Source: Thecamonas trahens ATCC 50062
Taxonomy: Eukaryota; Apusozoa; Apusomonadida; Apusomonadidae
NCBI RefSeq assembly: GCF_000142905.1
Contig: NW_013657635.1
Location: forward strand, 214,338-250,306
DNA: 35,969 bases
Reading direction: 5' to 3'
Shown here: positions 10,238 through 20,125 of the stretch, one piece after another
Numbering within the stretch: the stretch's first letter is position 1
Layout of the letters: each line of letters begins with the position of its first letter
Position numbers and translations under genes: made by a program
The notes under the pieces: generated by a model
What the model saw: only the letters and a program-made list of their open reading frames with translations
Database searches by the model: none
Told to the model about the DNA's origin: nothing

Positions 10238-13200
10238 TTACGGCGAGAGCTCGAGTGTGACCGTCGACATCGCTGCTCTCCGGCGGACCTGCTGATGCAC
10301 ATGGGGAGCTGCACCGCGCCGGCGATGGCCGCGACCTCGGCCGCGGCCACCTCGCTGTAGCGGGTGACTTGCTATGGATGCGCTTGGTGGCGAGATCGAA
10401 GTTCGTGGATCCCACACTCCGGGTGACGTCTCCCCGCGAGCCCGAATCAGCGCCGATTGCGGTCGTGGAGGCGGTGACCGAGGCTGTGGAGGGGAGAGCA
10501 CCGACGCTGTGTGTGGCCGCTCGCGCACCACCGCTTGCCGTGGCTGTCGCGCCTGGTCGCGCGCAGCAGTCGCCGCCAGATCCACATTCTCGCCTGCCAG
10601 CAACCGCGCCGCAACACATACCGCGTCGTTCGCCGTCCCACCCACAACCGCTTGTGGATCCAGACGTCGTGGAGGTGAAGGCGACCGCGAAGACGGCGAC
10701 CTCGCCCGTCGCGGCATCGGCACCAACAGCACTTCGCCTTCCGGCTCGAGCTCGCGGAGTAGTCCTGACGGCGCGTGCATATCGCTCAGCAGCGCCGGCG
10801 TCTCGCCATCAACAACCACAATCGACGTCCGTCGCCCAGTCCGCGGCTGTGGGGATCGTGGGCTCTCGAGTTCAACCACCACCTGCCGGCGAGTTTGCAG
10901 CACGGCCTTGGTTAGTGACGGCCGAGGCGGCGGTGGAAGAAAATCGACTTCGACCAGATACAAGCTGTCATCAGCCTCATTGGTCGGCGTTGTCGTCAGT
11001 ACCCGCGGTGGATGCAGAGTGGCGTTGGCCTCGAGGCCCGACTCAGCATCGAGATCGATCCTCAGCAGCAACGCAGAAATTTCCCGCACGTACTCGTCAC
11101 GGAGGCCTTCGACCTCGCGACGCGCCTGTCGGTAGCCGCGGTCCATGAACACATCAAGAGCATGGATCGACGCGCCACCGACAACATGAACATCACTCTC
11201 GCTAATCTTGCGCGACCGGGTGCCGTGTACACTCTGCGAACCGGGTAGCAGTGGCCGCCGCCGAGACAGCGTGCTTACCCAGTCCGCAGCCAGCTGCTCC
11301 TCCATCGCGGCGTAGCCGACGTCCATAAACTGCACAAACTCTGCGTCCTCCTTGGCAGCATTAAGCTCGGTAGCGGCGGCGACATGCCGAGCCATCCGCG
11401 TGTAGTTCGCTTTGGTGAAGCCGTGCTCGCGGCATCGCCGCATCTCTGCCCGACGCAGACGCGACAGTGCCGCCGAGCACGATGCAAGCGTTGACGACCG
11501 TAAGACATGGGCCTGTGTCTCGCCCACTACGAGTACGTCCTCGTTGGCAGTGAGGAAGAGCGCGGTGTGAGCGGGGAAGGCAGCGGACACGAGAGCAGCA
11601 GCGGAAGCGCCGCCTCTGATCGCTTCCCCCCTCCAAGTCCCAGACTCTGATGGTGACATCGGAACCGCAACTGAGGAGGTGCTTGCCGCGGAGGCAAATC
11701 TGAAGTGACGACACGCCGCCGGCGTGGGCCTCAAACGAGTGCTGCGGAAGGACATCGACGAGGTGTGACCGGTTGAAGACAAGGACAGCTGTAGCCACAC
11801 GACCGCTCTCGCTACCGAGAACAAGAACCTGCGACTCGGCCTCGAACGCTGTAGACACGATCTTCTCCTCGGCGCCAATCCGGATGTGGAACTCACCGGC
11901 AGGCATCAAGCTATCGAGCGTGAGTGCCTTGATTACGCCGTTGGCCGACGCCAGCACAACCGCCTCCCGCCGAGGCAAGTATTCAAGGAGCACGGTCCGC
12001 GAGGAGAAGATCGACCCAGCCTTGAGCGTCGACCGGCAGACCGAGCACCAGACGCCAAATCCGCCGTCGATGGTGGCAGCCGCAAAGTACGCCCACTCCA
12101 TGTTCCACAGCTCGACTTCTGCGAAGAGATGGTGGAATACCGCGACGTCAGACTCGATGTAGTTCGGGTCGACCATCTCTCGCACCGACTGCCCGCTACT
12201 CCCAGGAATGGCCACCACCGGCGCCTCGGCGTGCAACGTGCGAAGGAGGGCCACCAGCTGGGCACGGATCTCTGCCGGAGACGCTGCAGGCACGCGCAGG
12301 TCTGGCACAGAGTTGATCCGACCGGCCGCATTCTCCACCAGCGCTTGGGCCACCACTGTCGCCTTGGCTGCCTCGCACATCCGCCGGCAGCTCTTGCAGT
12401 GCTTCATCGATGACGGAATCTCCATCATGGCCACTACATCGCTTGAGCACTGCGGCGCCGAGTACACCAAAGTATCGGCGGCTCGCAGCACTTCCTCATC
12501 GCATTGACCAACGCGAGCGCGAGGAAGCGGCGGCTGCTTTCTGCCATCCGTCTGCATAGCTCGCTCGCCAAGCACCTCGCAATCGATGGCCTCGAGATGG
12601 CCGTCGGAGAAGCCGACGACTAGCAGCTGAGACGACGGCGTAAAGAGCGCCTTGGTGGCGGCGATCGCCGCCGCGGATGCTGCCAAGCTGGCGGCTTCCA
12701 CATCTTGCTTGGCTTGCTGCACCCGCTCAACATGAAGCACATCGCCAACAAGGCCGACCTCGCCCTCGCGATCGAGAGCAGAACTTGCGGCGGAGAACTG
12801 AAAGCCAAGCTGCTTGGAGATGTATGAGGCCTTGGCAACACCGTCAAGGCCATCGACGTCGACAGCAGCGTCTGCTGCTCTCCGGCGCCGCCGCGAGACA
12901 TAGTCCGAGTTGAGCCGCTTCTTGGCGTAGGCGGCGTACGACTGATTGAGCTGTCGGCGGACAGTGGCCGCTTGCTCCGCCGACGGGCGCGCCTGTGCAG
13001 TCAGCAGAGCCTCCTCCTGAGCGGCGATTCGGCGGATTTCAGCCAGGTCGAAGAACGAGTAGGCCTTGACTGGCTCGCACGACTCGGCGTCGAGGACGCG
13101 GATCTTACCGTCGCCACAAAGCGCGACAAAATGGCCCTTGACAGCGAGTCGCGCCAGGACTGCCAGAGCGGCCGCAAGCTGGGGGTCATCAATGCTGCCG

Positions 13201-14620
13201 CCGCCAGCCTTGTCTGGTGAGCTGGATCTGGGGCCTGTCTTTTGGATCGAGGCAATCGAGCTGCGGAGCGAAGCCGCGAGCGCCGGCAACGACGCGTTGA
13301 GCGCGTCGGTCGGCGTTGTTGGTGGAAGCTCGACGGGCGGAATCCACGAAATGCCCGTGGCACGCCACGGCAGCTGAGCAAAGAGCACTGGCTGCTCAAA
13401 GACGTGCATGAGAGTGATGACGTTTTCGGAGAAAACCACAATGGTGCGGGCGTAGACGTCCAGCGCATCGTCATCAACAAAGAGCAGGGCGTGTGGCGGC
13501 TTGTTGTACAGGTGCGCTGAGCCAGCCGAGGCGCCCGGGGGCTGGCCGTCGGACCCGGGCTCGAGCTCGGTCAGCGACTCAAGGCTTCCTGCGCCCGCCT
13601 CGGTGGCGCCTCCAGTGACATGGAGCTTGCGTTCCCGGGCGCGCACTGCAGCAGACTCGTTGGCCTCGGACATCCGTTTGGCGTTGTGACGCTGCGCCGC
13701 GCTAGACCGTGACGATACCTGATACGAGGTGTGGACCTTTGAGATGCATCCGGCCGAGTCGAGGTCCCAAAGCCGGACGGTGCCGTCGGCTGCAGCCGAG
13801 ATGATACAGTCGAGCGACGAGGCAGCCTGGAGCGCGTTGATGCGCCCGGTGTGGCCTTCAAAGCTCTCCCACTCGACGACGTTGAGCGGCATGGGCGTCC
13901 ACGAGCGGATCTCGTGGTCTGCAGCGCCGCCGTGAAGAGCAGGTTTGTTGTTGGATCGTACGTCCAGGCGGTGAGCGTGATCGAGTCGACGTAGGAGGAG
14001 AGGCGATCCAGGGTCGAGACAAGCACCAGTTCGGTGTAGTCGATAATGACAATGGTACGGCCGCAGCGTCCAAGCACCCGGCCGCCGTCGGTGTCGATGT
14101 GGAGCTCAGCGAGCCACTCGATGCCCGGCAGCACGGCGCGGGCAAGCTCGCGGAGGCGAAAGACAGCAAACTCGCCGGTGGTTCTGTCGACGACGGCCAC
14201 AAAGCCAACAACCCGTACCTGGCCGTTGTTTGTGGAGATGACCAGCTCGCCGCGCTCTTCATGGGCGGCCATGCCGACGACGCTCCCGGCGCCGAGTGAG
14301 AGCGATGTGACCGGGACCAGATCCTGATCCAGGATAGTGAGGCAGTTTGAGTTGTAGATGAGGGCATACACACCATGCGTAGGGAGAAAGCAGGCAAAGG
14401 TGACGCTCTTAACAGCCTCCCGATCCAGCCGGACCGAACGAAGCGGAACATGATGACGGAGATCCCAGACACGGAGTGACCATTCGTCGCACGTCAGCAG
14501 TTCGCCAGCTCCTGAATGGTATGCCCTCGACGTGTGACCAAAGAGATGAGCAGAGAACCTCAAATCGAGTGTGTTGACCGTCTCGGGATCCACCAGCTGC
14601 GACAGCCCGCGTGCGTTCAT
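10238..14620 (-). CDS. giant WD40-repeat protein A (two frameshifts)
   Basis: A large beta-propeller protein read in three successive frames. N-terminal WD repeats include ELLTCDEWSLRVWDL and FEGHTGRINALQ to DGTVRLWDL. A helical, charged linker (about 13000-12650) leads to a second propeller block including FGVWCSVCRS and SCGSDVTIRVWDLEG. A helical segment (SRLRRAEMRRCREHGFTKAN) and a Pro/Ser/Arg-rich tail finish it. Frame change 1 is at about 13917-13922, where LLFTAAL must join DHEIRSWTP. Frame change 2 is at the six-C run 11626-11631, where VWDLEG must join the frame containing LVSAAFPAHTALF. The two shifts cancel, giving about 1,460 codons, almost the same length as WD protein B. The start at 14620 is the first ATG in frame; the stop lies 4 bp from the LRR gene's stop. 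No specific orthologue recognised; ciliary or scaffolding WD40 proteins are possible. Confidence 0.7.
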
Positions 14621-14947
14621 GCCGCTCTGTCCGTCTCCTTGTTCGCCTTGCCCTCTTCCACCAACCGTCCGCAAGCCACCACCAAGACAGGCGGTGCCAC
14701 TCTCTCGCCCTTTGGGTGGAGGGTGGTGGGTGAAAGGTGGTGGGGGGTGGGGTGGGTGGAGAGAGAGAGATGGCGATGGGGTGGCCTTCCCCCTTCCCCC
14801 CCCCCCCCCCCCTCCCCCCCCTCCCAGGGTGCTCGAGCCGAAGCCAGCGAGCCGAAGCCTGACCTCAGCCTAAGACCACTCGACTCCCCTCCCCTCCCCC
14901 CCCCCCTCCCCCCCCCCCCTCCCCCCTCCCCCCCTCTCTTACTCCTC
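14621..14947. promoter_or_regulatory. divergent promoter region with C-tracts
   Basis: 327-bp spacer between the starts of WD protein A and the PDI-like gene. It contains a GGTGGGTG-rich block at about 14720-14765, a (GA)n patch, a 17-C run at 14796-14812, and T-interrupted C runs over about 14886-14936. No specific factor site is recognised. A shared promoter is inferred from position only. Confidence 0.5.
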
Positions 14948-16510
14948 ATGCACCACATGCCCCTCACTCTTCTCGCTGTGATGGTGGTGGTGGTGGTGGC
15001 AGCTGTGGTGGTGGCGCCGGTCTCTTCAGCCAGACCGACGCTGACGGTAGCCCAGGCCGAGCTCCTCCGGAGTGACATGTCGGATATCAAGCCACAGCAG
15101 GCTGTGCTGATGCTGAGCTGCGGGCAGCCATGCCATAGTCTCCAGGCTGTGTTTGATGATGCTGCTGTGGTGCTGAGAGATCTGCTGCTGGCAAGAGTGG
15201 TGGTGGGAGAGTCGGCCGTGGATGTGGCTCGACTTCCGGCGGCACAGGTCGAGCTCGTCCTTCCGCTCCATCCGCCCGAGATCGTCGTCTTTACAGCTGC
15301 CTCACATCCGGATGCCATCCAGTCGGGAAAGGCGCTTGCTGACGCAGTACTTAGTCTGTTGCCTGTGGAAAATGTGCTGACGCTCGCGCCGGACGACTTT
15401 CTTGTTTCTGCCCGTGATCTCGCGACGCCAAGCGGCCCGCAAGCCCGCCGCCTCGCTGTTGTCTTCACCAAGCGCACTCTTATCTCGGCGCCGGTCCGCA
15501 GGCTGGCTCGCCAGTTCCGTAATCATTTTCTGTTTGTGGTTGTGCCCGGCATGACCCTCACTGGCGGCATGGACATCGACGCTATCGATGCGGCTGCGGC
15601 GTCAGCGGCTGTGGCGGCCAACGCCGACTCGCTGGTAGGCAGCTCGAGGTCGCAGCTGGCGCAGCTCAAGGCTGCATTTGGCCTCCGCTCGCTCCCGGAG
15701 ATGGTGGTCATCCATGGACGGCGAGGGCGGGTCTTTGACTATGCGCGCTTTAAGCCAAGGGCGCCGACGCAACCCGGCGCCAAGCCGGTCGTCACCGAGG
15801 CCGAGCTCGCCAACTGGCTGGCAGACGAGGCCGAGCGCGGCGAGAGCGCGGCGGCGCACGACGGGCTCTCGCCGGCGTCGGCGCAGCCCATCCCGTCTCA
15901 GGCCGAGCAGATCCAGGCCACGCTCGCGCAGTTTGCCGGCATCGGGAGCATCGCCCATGTTGCGACCGACGCTGAGCTCGAGGCCGCATGTGACGGTACT
16001 GCCGGCTCGCGGTGCTTTATCTTTGCGCTCTCGCTCTTTTCAAGCGGGCATGGCACGATCTGGTCAGACGCAGTGCCGGCGTCCGAGTGGGACGCGTACT
16101 CGTCCAAGGCTGCAATGCACCGCAAGTCGGTTCAACCCTACCACGCGGCACTTGTGCTGGATCTGGACAAGCAGATCGAACGCGCGCTCGGTGTCGCGCC
16201 GGCGTGCGTGTGGATCGATGGCGACCTCAACGCCGGCTTCCTCCGTGACCTCGGCGTCGAGGCCCAGGATGTGCCAGTAGTGGTGGCTGTCGACCGCCAG
16301 CTCGGCCTCTTTTGGGTCTACGGCGACATCCTTGATCGTGCCACCATTGTCTCGTGGGCCGCTGAGGTCTGGGACGAGTCTGAGCGCCAGCGGTCGCTTG
16401 TCCCACCGCACGAGAACTCGCCCGCACCAACTTCAATCCTCCCGCCGATGGACGTCCCGTTCCGGCAGCAGCGACTTGCTAGCGTGCCGTTTACGCTCCG
16501 GCGGCGGTAG
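14948..16510 (+). CDS. secreted/ER PDI (P5)-like thioredoxin-fold protein
   Basis: A 520-residue protein starting with a clear signal peptide (MHHMPLTLLAVMVVVVV to APVSSA). An N-terminal thioredoxin-like domain follows, in which VLMLSCGQPCHSLQAVFDDAA lines up with the PDI active-site strand and helix. The cysteines are spaced CGQPC, one residue wider than the usual CGHC. A second thioredoxin-like domain lies around VFTKRTLISAPVRRLARQFRNHF and LRSLPEMVVI without cysteines. The last part (CDGTAGSRCFIFAL onward, then VPVVVAVDRQLGLFWVYG) resembles the P5/PDIA6 C-terminal region. There is no KDEL-type signal at the C-terminus (ends FTLRRR). Catalytic disulfide exchange is doubtful; a chaperone or degenerate PDI is plausible. 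The ATG at 14948 is the first placing the signal peptide at the N-terminus. Confidence 0.65.
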   Translation: MHHMPLTLLAVMVVVVVAAVVVAPVSSARPTLTVAQAELLRSDMSDIKPQQAVLMLSCGQPCHSLQAVFDDAAVVLRDLLLARVVVGESAVDVARLPAAQVELVLPLHPPEIVVFTAASHPDAIQSGKALADAVLSLLPVENVLTLAPDDFLVSARDLATPSGPQARRLAVVFTKRTLISAPVRRLARQFRNHFLFVVVPGMTLTGGMDIDAIDAAAASAAVAANADSLVGSSRSQLAQLKAAFGLRSLPEMVVIHGRRGRVFDYARFKPRAPTQPGAKPVVTEAELANWLADEAERGESAAAHDGLSPASAQPIPSQAEQIQATLAQFAGIGSIAHVATDAELEAACDGTAGSRCFIFALSLFSSGHGTIWSDAVPASEWDAYSSKAAMHRKSVQPYHAALVLDLDKQIERALGVAPACVWIDGDLNAGFLRDLGVEAQDVPVVVAVDRQLGLFWVYGDILDRATIVSWAAEVWDESERQRSLVPPHENSPAPTSILPPMDVPFRQQRLASVPFTLRRR

Positions 16511-16518
16511 GCCGACCG

Positions 16519-17825
16519 TCACGAACGCAAAGGATCAGGCAGCTCGTAGCCCGGAAACATGGCACGATCGGCGAGCTGGAGTGCTTGTGCCGCTGCTCCA
16601 GTGCGCAGGCAAAAGCAGCGAGGCCGGCAAACCCCTGGTAGAGCGAGCACGGGTTGTCGGACGTCTCGTGACCCTCAACAAAGGAGGGCGAGTTGGCGAG
16701 GAGAAGAAAAGCGCGGGCGCGGACAAGCCAGATAGCGACGCCTGTGGCGCGATGGAGAGCCAAGAGGGCAAACCCGTTACCGGCGAGCCCATGGCAGAGG
16801 CCGGGCGCCTTGGTCAGAACGCCGCGCTCCCAGATGACGTCGCCGCCGGCGACGGCAGCGTCCAGCAGTTGTGGGGCGTCGAAACGAGCCGCCGCTTCGC
16901 AGAGCATGTGGATGGCACCCGGTGCGCCGTGGCACCACTGGACCAGCCGGTCCTTGCTGTTGCCCATCGACGACGGCCAGTTGCCGGACTCGAACCGGCT
17001 AGCTGCAAACCAGTCGATGGTGGCACGGACGTCGGCACGGGCAGCATCCGGAACCACGCTCCACGCCCGCAGCAGCGTGTACAAGATGCCGCTGAGGCCG
17101 TGGGCAGCGCCAAAGTACCTCTTCTTGTGCCAGGCGTACATGAGCGGTGGGCTGGAGTCGCCGGCGCGAGCCGCGCAGGTGCGGCCCGAGTCCAGAATGC
17201 AGGTCACGACGTCGGCCTTGACCTGCTCGTCAACGGAACAGCCAAACGACTCGACAAACAGCAGAGCCAACAGATAGCCCGCACGACCGTAGAGGATCTC
17301 GTCCGAGTCTGCATCGCGTATGCGGGTCGGGGCGTCGGTGTAGAACGAGATCAGCTCCTGAGTGTACTCCCAGGCCCTGCGATCGTCTCCGGCCACCGCC
17401 GACACCGCCGCCGACACCGCCCACACGCCTGGCTCACCTTCATGAAAGGTGATCCTCTCCCGCTTGCGACCCGGCTGGGTCTTTAGCGCACGTCGGGCGG
17501 CCTTTGCCAGCTTTCTTGCCCGCGAGCTCGCACCGGAAACTCCGGCGGCGGCCATGTGGAGGAAGGCCAGCGCAGCGCCGGCCAGGCCCGTGTACACGCC
17601 AAAGTGGTGGTTCTCATCATCGCCATCGCCGTACGTCTCCCAAACCATCCGAGCTGTCTCCTTCCGCACCGCACGCGCTGTCGCATCCATGGCGCTGGCC
17701 TCTAGCTCTGGCCAGGCAGCGACAAGGGCTTGGGCGGGTGCCGACGACGGAGAGGAGGACGAGGAGGACGAGGAGGAGGGTGCCTGGAGGAACGGATTGG
17801 CAAAGTAGCGGGCAGATGCTGCCAT
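16519..17825 (-). CDS. LanC-like protein (eukaryotic LANCL family), frameshift near the C-terminus
   Basis: Alpha/alpha-toroid zinc protein homologous to LANCL1-3, which add glutathione to dehydroamino acids. The motifs are in order: GLAGAALAFLHM, EILYGRAGYLLALLFV, PLMYAWHKKRYFGAAHGLSGI, WCHGAPGAIHML, GLCHGLAGNGFALL and SLYQGFAGLAAF. The zinc ligands expected in the family (Cys of WCHG, Cys-His of LCHG) are present. The ATG at 17825 gives MAASARYFANPF, resembling the LANCL N-terminus; upstream ATG 17912 has a weaker context. An Ser-rich insert follows the N-terminus. The long frame continues to a stop at 16491. However, the conserved LANCL ending (here AMFPGYEL) appears in another frame just upstream, ending with TGA at 16519-16521. 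This implies a single missing base near 16570-16585. Confidence 0.88.
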
Positions 17826-18069
17826 CTCCGCGGTCGCTGACCACTTCAGCAAGTACCAGGTGGGTGAGGACGACAGGTGCTGCGTGGTCTCAGGCGCGAG
17901 GGCACCCGGCATGCGTGCTGTGGCGGCGGTGATCAAGGTGTGACGACCTTTTGCTGGATTCGGTCATTTCCGTCATGATCAGAGGTGGCGATCAGGGGCG
18001 CGATCACGGGCGCGGGGCAGAGGGAGAGGGCGGCCACCACTTGACGGCAGAAGGCCAGGGTGAGGCGGG
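17826..18069. promoter_or_regulatory. divergent promoter region
   Basis: About 244 bp between the LANCL and RING-PHD starts. It has no long homopolymer and no recognised element. A shared promoter is inferred from the head-to-head layout. Confidence 0.4.
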
Positions 18070-20100
18070 ATGCGCAAGACGTGGAGTTCGAGCTCTTCGT
18101 CGGGGCAGGCTTCGTCTTCTTCCTCGCAGGGATCGTCACCGCGAGCGCCGCCGCCGCTCACTGCGTCCCCGCGGCTGCTGGTCCGCAAGTCGCGGCGACC
18201 ACCAGGTCATCCTAGCTCACAGTCGAGGTCGTCGGCATGGCCGGTGGTGGCGGCAAGCGGAGCAAGTGGGCGGAAGAAGGACAAGGTCGAGGATAAGGGC
18301 GACGATGGAGTAGCGTGCGTTATTTGCCTCGCTGACCAAACCACAGACACTGGCGTCCTCGGATGCGGCCACTCGTTCTGCGCGCTGTGCATCCGGGCGT
18401 GGGCGAGCGCGGCGAACGTGTGCCCGCTGTGCAAGGCAGCGTTCAATGTCATTTCCATCTGCGATGCCAATGGCCGGGAGCAAGAGCAAGTCCATGTGGC
18501 GGATGTGGCACTGCGGCTGGAGGATGTGCCGCCTCCTGATGAGCTCGAGCTTGTCTTCTGTCTCCGATGCGGCTCGTCGGACGACGAGCACATCCTGCTC
18601 CTGTGTGATGCCTGCGATGCTGCCTGCCATACACGGTGCTGCGAGCCTCCGCTGCCGTTCATTCCGCACGGTGCATGGTACTGCGAGATATGCGTGGCTG
18701 GCGCGCAAGCGACACGCGGGCCTGGGCAGCGGCGGCAGCAGCAGCGGCGGCGGGCGCTGCGCGACTCGTTTGCGTCGCTTGGAGCAGAAGAGGTTGCGGC
18801 GGATGTGACTGAGGACGAGCTAATTATCCGGCACGACGACGACCACCTCTATGAACTGGACGACTGCGGCGAGGACATCTCGTCGCCCGTCCGCTTCCGG
18901 CCGTCTGCGGGGCTCGACTCGTACGTCGCTGACGACGACGATCGTGCATTTGTGGTCGTCTCGGAGGACGACGAGTCGGACTTTGAGTCTGCGTCGCCGC
19001 CACGCGGGCGGGCGCAGCGAATGGCGCAAGCGGCGCGGGGGGCGCTGGCAGCGCAGCAGGCGGCTGCGTCGGCGATGCCGGCAGTCGGCACCAAGCGGCG
19101 CAGGATTGTGGACGAGTCGGACGAGTCGTCAGACGACGACGATGACGATGGCAAGGAGCTGCGGCTGACTGCAGCGCGACCCACCAAGCGAGCCCGTGTT
19201 CTGATATCCATCTCGTCCGATGACGACGACGGCGCTGGGTCGTCGAGCCTCTCGACTGTTCCAGACACTCAGTCGCCTGAGATGGCGGCGCCACGCGGAG
19301 CTGCAGGCGAGCGTGTGCTGGAGACTCCGACGAATCTACTGTCGGGCCGGAGTCGGCGCTCGCTGTCGCGGTCGCCGGGTCAGGCGCAGCGAAAGGTGGT
19401 GAGTGAGACGCCGCTGCGCGAATCGCCGCCGAGCCGGCGTGCGCGACGGCACGTTCCGCCGCGGCCGCAGCTTCAGCCGGAGTTGCGCGAGGAAGTTCGC
19501 GAGGACATTCTGCGGTACCACCAGACGCCACCGCGGCAGGCATCAGAGGACGAGATCCGCAATCGGATCTTGGGTGGTGGAGCGACGGGCGGGCGCGGGC
19601 GGACGCTGCTCTCGCGCAACCTGCAGGGCCTGCTGCGACATGTGCAAGTCCACTCGCGGCACTTTGTCAACTCGCAGCCGGCAGTGCCGACGGCGGTGTC
19701 GAGCGGCACGACCCAGACGCTGCAGATTGTGCGACGTATGATCGATATCATGAGCTCCAGCAGCTCTTCGGATGACGACGCGGACGCGGGCACAGCCAAG
19801 TCGGAGAAGGTCACGGCGGCGGTGGCAGACGAGACCAGGACCAAGGGTAGGAGCATTGATAAGGGCAAGGACAAGGGCAAGGGCAAGGGCAAGGGCAAAG
19901 GCAAGAGTAAGGGCAAGGGTAAGCGTAAGGCCAAGGGTAAGGGAAAGGGCAAGGGCAAGTCGAGATCCAAGCACGCCCGACATGCTCTGGCGAGGCCGAT
20001 GCCGCCGGGGTCTTGGCGGCATCAGGCCAAGGCGAGCATGGAGGCGAGCGTGTGCGAGGGCTCTCAGTACGTGTCGGCATCGATCGAGTCACACGAGTAG
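18070..20100 (+). CDS. RING + PHD finger protein resembling PHRF1
   Basis: A 676-residue nuclear-type protein. RING C3HC4 spans residues about 83-124 (CVICLADQ, CGHSFCALCIRAW, CPLC). PHD spans about 166-210 (CLRCGSSDD, LLLCDACDAACHTRCC, GAWYCEIC). This RING-then-PHD order is the hallmark of PHRF1, which binds phosphorylated RNA polymerase II in animals and acts as a ubiquitin ligase. The rest is disordered. It has acidic Ser/Asp blocks after short hydrophobic runs (FVVVSEDDESD, VLISISSDDDD) that look like SUMO-interacting motifs, and a strongly basic (KG)n tail at 19840-19980. The start at 18070 is the first ATG with a Ser-rich leader; no better start is visible. The gene is intact in one exon. 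PHRF1 orthology is likely but length is much shorter than animal PHRF1. Confidence 0.8.
   Translation: MRKTWSSSSSSGQASSSSSQGSSPRAPPPLTASPRLLVRKSRRPPGHPSSQSRSSAWPVVAASGASGRKKDKVEDKGDDGVACVICLADQTTDTGVLGCGHSFCALCIRAWASAANVCPLCKAAFNVISICDANGREQEQVHVADVALRLEDVPPPDELELVFCLRCGSSDDEHILLLCDACDAACHTRCCEPPLPFIPHGAWYCEICVAGAQATRGPGQRRQQQRRRALRDSFASLGAEEVAADVTEDELIIRHDDDHLYELDDCGEDISSPVRFRPSAGLDSYVADDDDRAFVVVSEDDESDFESASPPRGRAQRMAQAARGALAAQQAAASAMPAVGTKRRRIVDESDESSDDDDDDGKELRLTAARPTKRARVLISISSDDDDGAGSSSLSTVPDTQSPEMAAPRGAAGERVLETPTNLLSGRSRRSLSRSPGQAQRKVVSETPLRESPPSRRARRHVPPRPQLQPELREEVREDILRYHQTPPRQASEDEIRNRILGGGATGGRGRTLLSRNLQGLLRHVQVHSRHFVNSQPAVPTAVSSGTTQTLQIVRRMIDIMSSSSSSDDDADAGTAKSEKVTAAVADETRTKGRSIDKGKDKGKGKGKGKGKSKGKGKRKAKGKGKGKGKSRSKHARHALARPMPPGSWRHQAKASMEASVCEGSQYVSASIESHE
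19858..19966 (+). repeat. AAGGGC hexanucleotide repeat encoding Lys-Gly tail
   Basis: Imperfect AAGGGC repeats, some AAGGGT or AAGAGT, encode a (Lys-Gly)n basic tract near the C-terminus of the RING-PHD protein. Confidence 0.85.
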
Positions 20101-20125
20101 AGTATTGGTGTTACTACGAGAACAG

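Noticed and set aside
10369-11148. 259-codon plus-strand ORF opposite the WD-A tail
   Set aside because: No recognisable domain; the minus strand continues WD-A with a coherent helical and disordered tail.
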